A stretch of DNA of 64,000 bases from Thermogemmatispora tikiterensis (lineage in GTDB: Bacteria > Chloroflexota > Ktedonobacteria > Ktedonobacterales > Ktedonobacteraceae). How positions within the stretch are numbered: the first letter of the stretch is position 1; the number at the start of each line of letters is the position of its first letter. The notes under the pieces were generated by a model, which did not search any database, was not told the DNA's origin, and worked only from the letters and a program-made list of their open reading frames with translations. The DNA is taken from positions 3,642,671-3,706,670 of the forward strand of contig NZ_MCIF01000002.1 in assembly GCF_003268475.1 (NCBI RefSeq). The letters are read 5' to 3'. Shown here in pieces: positions 60,570 through 64,000 of the stretch. The position numbers and the translations under genes were made by a program.

Positions 60570-60923
60570 AGGCACCCGCTCAGTAGGCAGTCAGATCAAG
60601 ACCAACAAGCTGCAAGTGAGCAATCGCCGGTGGTGCTGCCAACCAGCCAACCAGCAAAAAAGCAGGCCAGGCTGCACCTGTCGGCCTTGCACCCCTTCAT
60701 CAAGGTAATGCTATCATGGCCGCTCCCGGCGGCGCAAGGGCGCCCGTATCCTGGCTAGGCCTGTGGGAGAGATACACTCTGAAACAGATTTGTATACGTT
60801 GGACATAGCCATTTTGCCCTAAAGCGCCCGCTCACTCTTGACCGCATCAGGCAACAATGCTACTGTCAGAAAGGAGATCGATGCTTGATAGATAACTTCC
60901 GGTATATAGCGAAGGTGATTGTG
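60570..60923. other. Divergent intergenic region
   Basis: No gene. It should hold promoters for the leftward small gene and the rightward zinc-ribbon protein. AAAGGAG at about 60867-60873 is a strong ribosome-binding site for either a 4-codon ATG CTT GAT AGA TAA mini-frame or a TTG start at 60885; the first may be a leader peptide. Confidence 0.35.
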
Positions 60924-62264
60924 ATGATGCTCTGTGTCCACTGTAATACGTATCGACCGGAGGGCGAGGGTCCCTGTCCCTATTGCGGCGGGCCAGCGCC
61001 GGCCAGGCCGGCTGATGGCGCCAACGGCAGCAACGGCAGCGGCTTCTTCTCCACTGGCAGTGGCCACACGACGGTTGCCATGCCGCCGCTGGGTTCCTCC
61101 TTTGGCGCTGCCTCTGGGGCAGGAGCTGGAACAGGAACAGAGTGGCAGGCACAATCACTGTCGAGCTATCAGCCGTATCAGAACTATCAGCAGGGGCTGG
61201 GCAATGGCGAGAGCGGGGGAAGCTCGGCAATCAACTATCCGACCGCCGGTCCTGGCGGCTCCGATCTCAGCTATCCAGCCTTGAGCGCTCCTGGTTTCAG
61301 TGTCCCCCCGGCGGTGGATGGAGCTGAAAGTTTCTCCGCCCCCCTCTGGGGCCAGAATCAATCTCCGCAGCCGGGTGGGGCAAGCGAGGCCGTTTCCCAG
61401 GAACCTTTCCCGCCAGGCCAGCAGCAATTTCCTGGTACTTACCCAGGCATCGAGGGAATGCCGGCCCAGCAACAGACCGGTCCCCAGCCTCTACTTCAGG
61501 GCCAGGGTCAGCAGACGATGGCCATGCTGCCCGTGCTCTATCAGGACCCGGCCAATCCTTCTACGCAGTCGCTGATCCTCATTCCACAGGCCCAGGGCCA
61601 GGGCATCAACACCGGTGCTCTCTTGCCGTTCGGTCAGCAGATGCCGGGCCCTCCGATTGCCGGCATCCCGACGGAAGAGGAGGCGCTCTACATCCCGCCG
61701 ATGTATACGAAGCCGAGGCCGATCATCCCACGTTACCGTGCCATCAGCGGCTTCCTCAGCTTCATGATCGTTATTCTCTTACTGTGCAGCGGAGCAACCT
61801 ATTACGCCAAAGTGACTGGTAAGCTGGCCTTCCTGGGGCAACTGGTAGGCGTCGCTCCGCCCAACGTGGTGGCGACACCGGTGCCTAACCTGCCCGACCC
61901 CAAAGCCAGCGAGAATGGCCCGGCCTACGGGATCATTAGCTCGGCCACAACCGCGCCCAGCGTCGACCCCAAGACCGGCATCGCGCTCCAGCCCAGTCAG
62001 GTCTTTAAACCTGGCCAGACTGTTTACCTGACCTATAGCGTCCACGCCAAAAAAGCCGGCACGGTCACCGTCAAATGGTACACCAATGGCCTGCTCTATC
62101 AGGTGCTCTCAAAAGCCACTCCGGACCCGAAAGGCGGCTCATGGACGGGCGTTTCTATGATGCGCTTTACTCAGCCCCTCGAAGGCATGATCGAACTCTA
62201 CTGGAACGATACGGGGAAACAGCCCCAGCTGGCCATTCGCCTCTACTTCGTTGTGCGTCCCTAG
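60924..62264 (+). CDS. Zinc-ribbon, disordered, single-membrane-pass protein
   Basis: Protein of 446 residues. MMLCVHCNTYRPEGEGPCPYCGG is a zinc ribbon (two CxxC pairs). It is followed by about 250 residues rich in Gly, Ser, Gln and Pro (disordered), a membrane helix at about 275-297 (GFLSFMIVILLLCSGATYYA), and a beta-rich outside domain of about 130 residues (QPSQVFKPGQTVYLTYSVHAKKAGTVTVKWYTNG). This architecture (ribbon inside, sensor or Ig-like fold outside) recurs among Ktedonobacteria membrane proteins, by inference. A TTG at 60885 with a better ribosome-binding site could add 13 residues. Confidence 0.7.
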   Translation: MMLCVHCNTYRPEGEGPCPYCGGPAPARPADGANGSNGSGFFSTGSGHTTVAMPPLGSSFGAASGAGAGTGTEWQAQSLSSYQPYQNYQQGLGNGESGGSSAINYPTAGPGGSDLSYPALSAPGFSVPPAVDGAESFSAPLWGQNQSPQPGGASEAVSQEPFPPGQQQFPGTYPGIEGMPAQQQTGPQPLLQGQGQQTMAMLPVLYQDPANPSTQSLILIPQAQGQGINTGALLPFGQQMPGPPIAGIPTEEEALYIPPMYTKPRPIIPRYRAISGFLSFMIVILLLCSGATYYAKVTGKLAFLGQLVGVAPPNVVATPVPNLPDPKASENGPAYGIISSATTAPSVDPKTGIALQPSQVFKPGQTVYLTYSVHAKKAGTVTVKWYTNGLLYQVLSKATPDPKGGSWTGVSMMRFTQPLEGMIELYWNDTGKQPQLAIRLYFVVRP

Positions 62265-62430
62265 CCTAGCAACCTGCCAATATGCGAGCGAGGCTGGTCA
62301 TCGTGCTGCGCTGGTGGTCTGGCCTGGAGAGGACCTTCTGAATGGGGCCCTCCAAATAAAAAGGAGGAAGGAGGCAAGGGCGGCCACAGACGCAGGGACT
62401 GCCCCGCTCCTTCTCTGCCTCTATCCGGTG

Positions 62431-62754
62431 CTAGGCTTCTTCCCCGCGCCTCTTGCACAACGTCTCAACGTTCACGTCGCCGTAGACGCGTACCTGGCAG
62501 GCCAGACGCACATTCGGATTCTTCTTAAGATCGTTGCGCAGCCAGAACTTTTCCATGAAGGTCAGCTCATTCGTATTGCTGGCGGGGTAGACCGCTACGC
62601 GATCCGTGCCACAGAGTCCATTGCCATGACAGTTGGCGAATTTCCACATGCCGCAGTAAACTGGCACATCATGCTCAAGCGCTGGATAGCGCACGTTGTC
62701 GCCTTCAGGAACCTCAACCTTGACCTTTTCACGTACAAACGTAATCGTTGGCAC
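62431..62754 (-). CDS. Small [2Fe-2S] ferredoxin-like protein with altered cysteine pattern
   Basis: Protein of 107 residues with the ferredoxin fold start ITFVREKVKVEVPEGDNVRYPALEHDVPVYCG. The usual CxxxxCxxC loop is replaced by C-x7-C-x5-C (YCGMWKFANCHGNGLCGTD), where the third loop Cys is Asp; a final Cys is in VRLACQVRV. An insertion (ASNTNELTFMEKFWLRNDLKKN) separates the loop from the last Cys. Four cysteines still remain, so a cluster is possible, with rearranged ligands. GTG start at 62754 with GGAGG 8 bases upstream. No redox partner gene is adjacent. Confidence 0.7.
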   Translation of the reverse strand: MPTITFVREKVKVEVPEGDNVRYPALEHDVPVYCGMWKFANCHGNGLCGTDRVAVYPASNTNELTFMEKFWLRNDLKKNPNVRLACQVRVYGDVNVETLCKRRGEEA

Positions 62755-63067
62755 GATGAATTCCTCCGCAGGAATGGTGCTGGCTCTCTTTGAATGCTCC
62801 TTTGCCGGGGACCAGCCAGCCAGTCAGCAAAACAGACAGAACCTAACCAGGCCGGTGAGAGAGCGCGGGCCCAGTCTCACCTGGCCTCGATCTGGCCCCT
62901 CGTTTCCTCCACACGCTGACCTCTAACCAGTTGACCTTGTACCTGTGCTGTGTCAGGCGCGTCGGGGGTCTGTTGCTGCTGTGCCTGGTGAGAGTGTAGC
63001 ATAGAGCACCAGGGCTAGCAAGGGCGGGGGGAGCCGGGACACAGAGCTGCCTGGCCTGGTCTGAGCC
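62755..63067. other. Intergenic, no recognised element
   Basis: About 310 bases between two leftward genes. The open frames are short and unsupported. A terminator for the repeat protein on the right might lie here, but I see no clear stem followed by T residues. Confidence 0.35.
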
Positions 63068-64000
63068 TTAGATAACAGCGATGAGAACGAGGACCTGCTG
63101 CGGGGCCACCAGAGGAGCCAGGTCCTGATCACGCTCTGCTACCGTCAGTGTCAGGCTCAGCGAGGTATTGGCAGGCACCTGAGAGAGCACGGGGACAATG
63201 CTGACAGTCACGTCTTGTCCAGGCGCCAGAGGGCCACCACTATCGGGTGTGATCTTCAGAGGCGGGTCGCTCTTATCTACGGTAATGGTCCAGTTGAGCG
63301 GTGCCTTGCCTCCATTGCTAATGGTCACAGTTTCAGCCGCCGGCGTCGTACCGTGTGGCACATCGAAGATGAGGATCGTTGGCTCAATGCTAATCGTGGG
63401 CAAAGCCAGCGCCTGCACTGTTAAAGTGACAGTGATTTCCTGTTTGAGCGCGCCGGCGCTGAAGATCAGGCTCCCCTGATAACTTCCTGGGGCCAGGCCA
63501 GCCACATTGATCTGCACCTTCACCGTGACACGCGCCCCCGGGGCCAGCGTTCCTGACGTTGGCGTGGCCCCCAGCCAAGTTCCATTATCGCTGGTGCTGC
63601 TTGTCAAGGACCAGCTCACCGTGAGGCCGCCATTGTTGTACAACGTCAGCGACTGCGGCGGAGGATTCTGACCCTGAGTCGTTGTGAAGCTAAGAGCAGA
63701 CGGTGTCAGGGCCAGCTGACCCGGTGCCACCACATGCAAGCTAACCAGCAACTGTGGTCCCTCTCCTACCCCGCCGACGCTCTCAAAGTGCACCGTCCCT
63801 TGATAGTCCCCCACAGAGAGCGAGGCCGGCGAAACCGTCACGCTGAGCGTGATACTGGCTTCGGCCTCCAGGTGACCAGCGCTCGGAGTGACCTGGAGCC
63901 AGTCCCCGCCGGCGTTAGTGGTCACCTGACTGCTCCAGTCGAGCGCCTGCTGGCTATGGTTCTGCAGAGCCACCGTCTGCCTCAGTGGGGTCTGGGCGTC
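63068..64000 (-). CDS. C-terminal part of a secreted repeat protein with BACON/Ig-like domains
   Basis: The leftward frame is open to the window edge (310 codons visible; the start lies outside). It consists of at least three tandem beta-sandwich units of about 90-100 residues. Each unit opens with a hydrophobic strand such as LALTPSALSFTTTQGQNPPPQ or TISIEPTILIFDVPHGTTPAA, and has SWSLTSSTSDNGTWLGATPTSG-like or NWTITVDKSDPPLKITPDSG-like centres. This is the BACON/HYDIN-type pattern of extracellular binding domains. Probably a surface or secreted protein; the ligand is unknown. The end VLIAVI is unusually hydrophobic. Confidence 0.72.
   Translation of the reverse strand, partial: DAQTPLRQTVALQNHSQQALDWSSQVTTNAGGDWLQVTPSAGHLEAEASITLSVTVSPASLSVGDYQGTVHFESVGGVGEGPQLLVSLHVVAPGQLALTPSALSFTTTQGQNPPPQSLTLYNNGGLTVSWSLTSSTSDNGTWLGATPTSGTLAPGARVTVKVQINVAGLAPGSYQGSLIFSAGALKQEITVTLTVQALALPTISIEPTILIFDVPHGTTPAAETVTISNGGKAPLNWTITVDKSDPPLKITPDSGGPLAPGQDVTVSIVPVLSQVPANTSLSLTLTVAERDQDLAPLVAPQQVLVLIAVI

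Overview
The window is GC-rich, densely coded bacterial DNA, most likely from a member of the Chloroflexota, class Ktedonobacteria (something Thermogemmatispora-like). This is inferred from gene content: a fused heme A/heme O synthase, an aa3-type oxidase cluster with unusual small subunits, many Ser/Thr phospho-signalling proteins carrying zinc ribbons, and DUF5666 and BON proteins. No rRNA or CRISPR is present. Four tRNA genes (Thr-UGU, Lys-UUU, Phe-GAA, Arg-CCU) are recognisable; none encodes its CCA end.

Layout. 1-1.2 kb: 5' part of an acyl-CoA dehydrogenase and tRNA-Thr. 1.7-8.5 kb: an OmpR-type regulator and sensor kinase followed by a DUF5666 lipoprotein and a MacAB-like tripartite ABC exporter. 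9.2-10.7 kb: a secreted phosphoesterase. 10.9-13.9 kb: a DUF1116/FdrA gene pair related to oxamate carbamoyltransferase. 14.1-15.2 kb: tRNA-Lys with a nested terminator, then a gene-poor stretch with tandem palindromes. 15.2-17.3 kb: small genes and an AhpD/carboxymuconolactone-decarboxylase-like gene whose CxxC motif reads Cys-His-Tyr-UGA, in frame, with a bacterial-SECIS-like hairpin behind it: the best candidate here for something overlooked, a CxxU selenoprotein. 17.4-19.7 kb: a Bpu10I-like restriction-modification pair in which both genes carry a one-base frameshift. 21.2-24.9 kb: an FAD oxidoreductase, a 2x[4Fe-4S] ferredoxin and a cytochrome-b-like membrane protein forming an apparent membrane electron-transfer module. 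25-29 kb: a membrane protein, RarA and a PfkB kinase. 29-32.4 kb: the rpmH-rnpA-yidD-yidC-jag block, read leftward from a near-consensus promoter.

32.5-40.4 kb is a leftward phospho-signalling block: a receiver-membrane protein, PP2C phosphatase, Ser/Thr kinase with TPRs, second PP2C, VWA protein and FHA protein. 41.2-50.8 kb is the aerobic terminal-oxidase region: BON protein, SCO, and CtaA-CtaB fusion on the left arm; CtaG, CoxB, CoxA, a small subunit-IV-like protein and CoxC on the right arm, ending in a strong hairpin terminator. The two small proteins at the borders share a similar two-helix membrane module.

51-64 kb is mixed: a zinc-ribbon membrane protein, a one-polypeptide sensor kinase/receiver/winged-helix regulator with an altered receiver, an M16 peptidase, tRNA-Arg followed by AT-rich, mosaic DNA encoding an orphan ORF and a HEAT-repeat protein, then NlpC/P60 peptidase, proline dehydrogenase, SDR, a zinc-ribbon membrane protein, an unusual small ferredoxin and the C-terminal part of a repeat protein that runs off the window.
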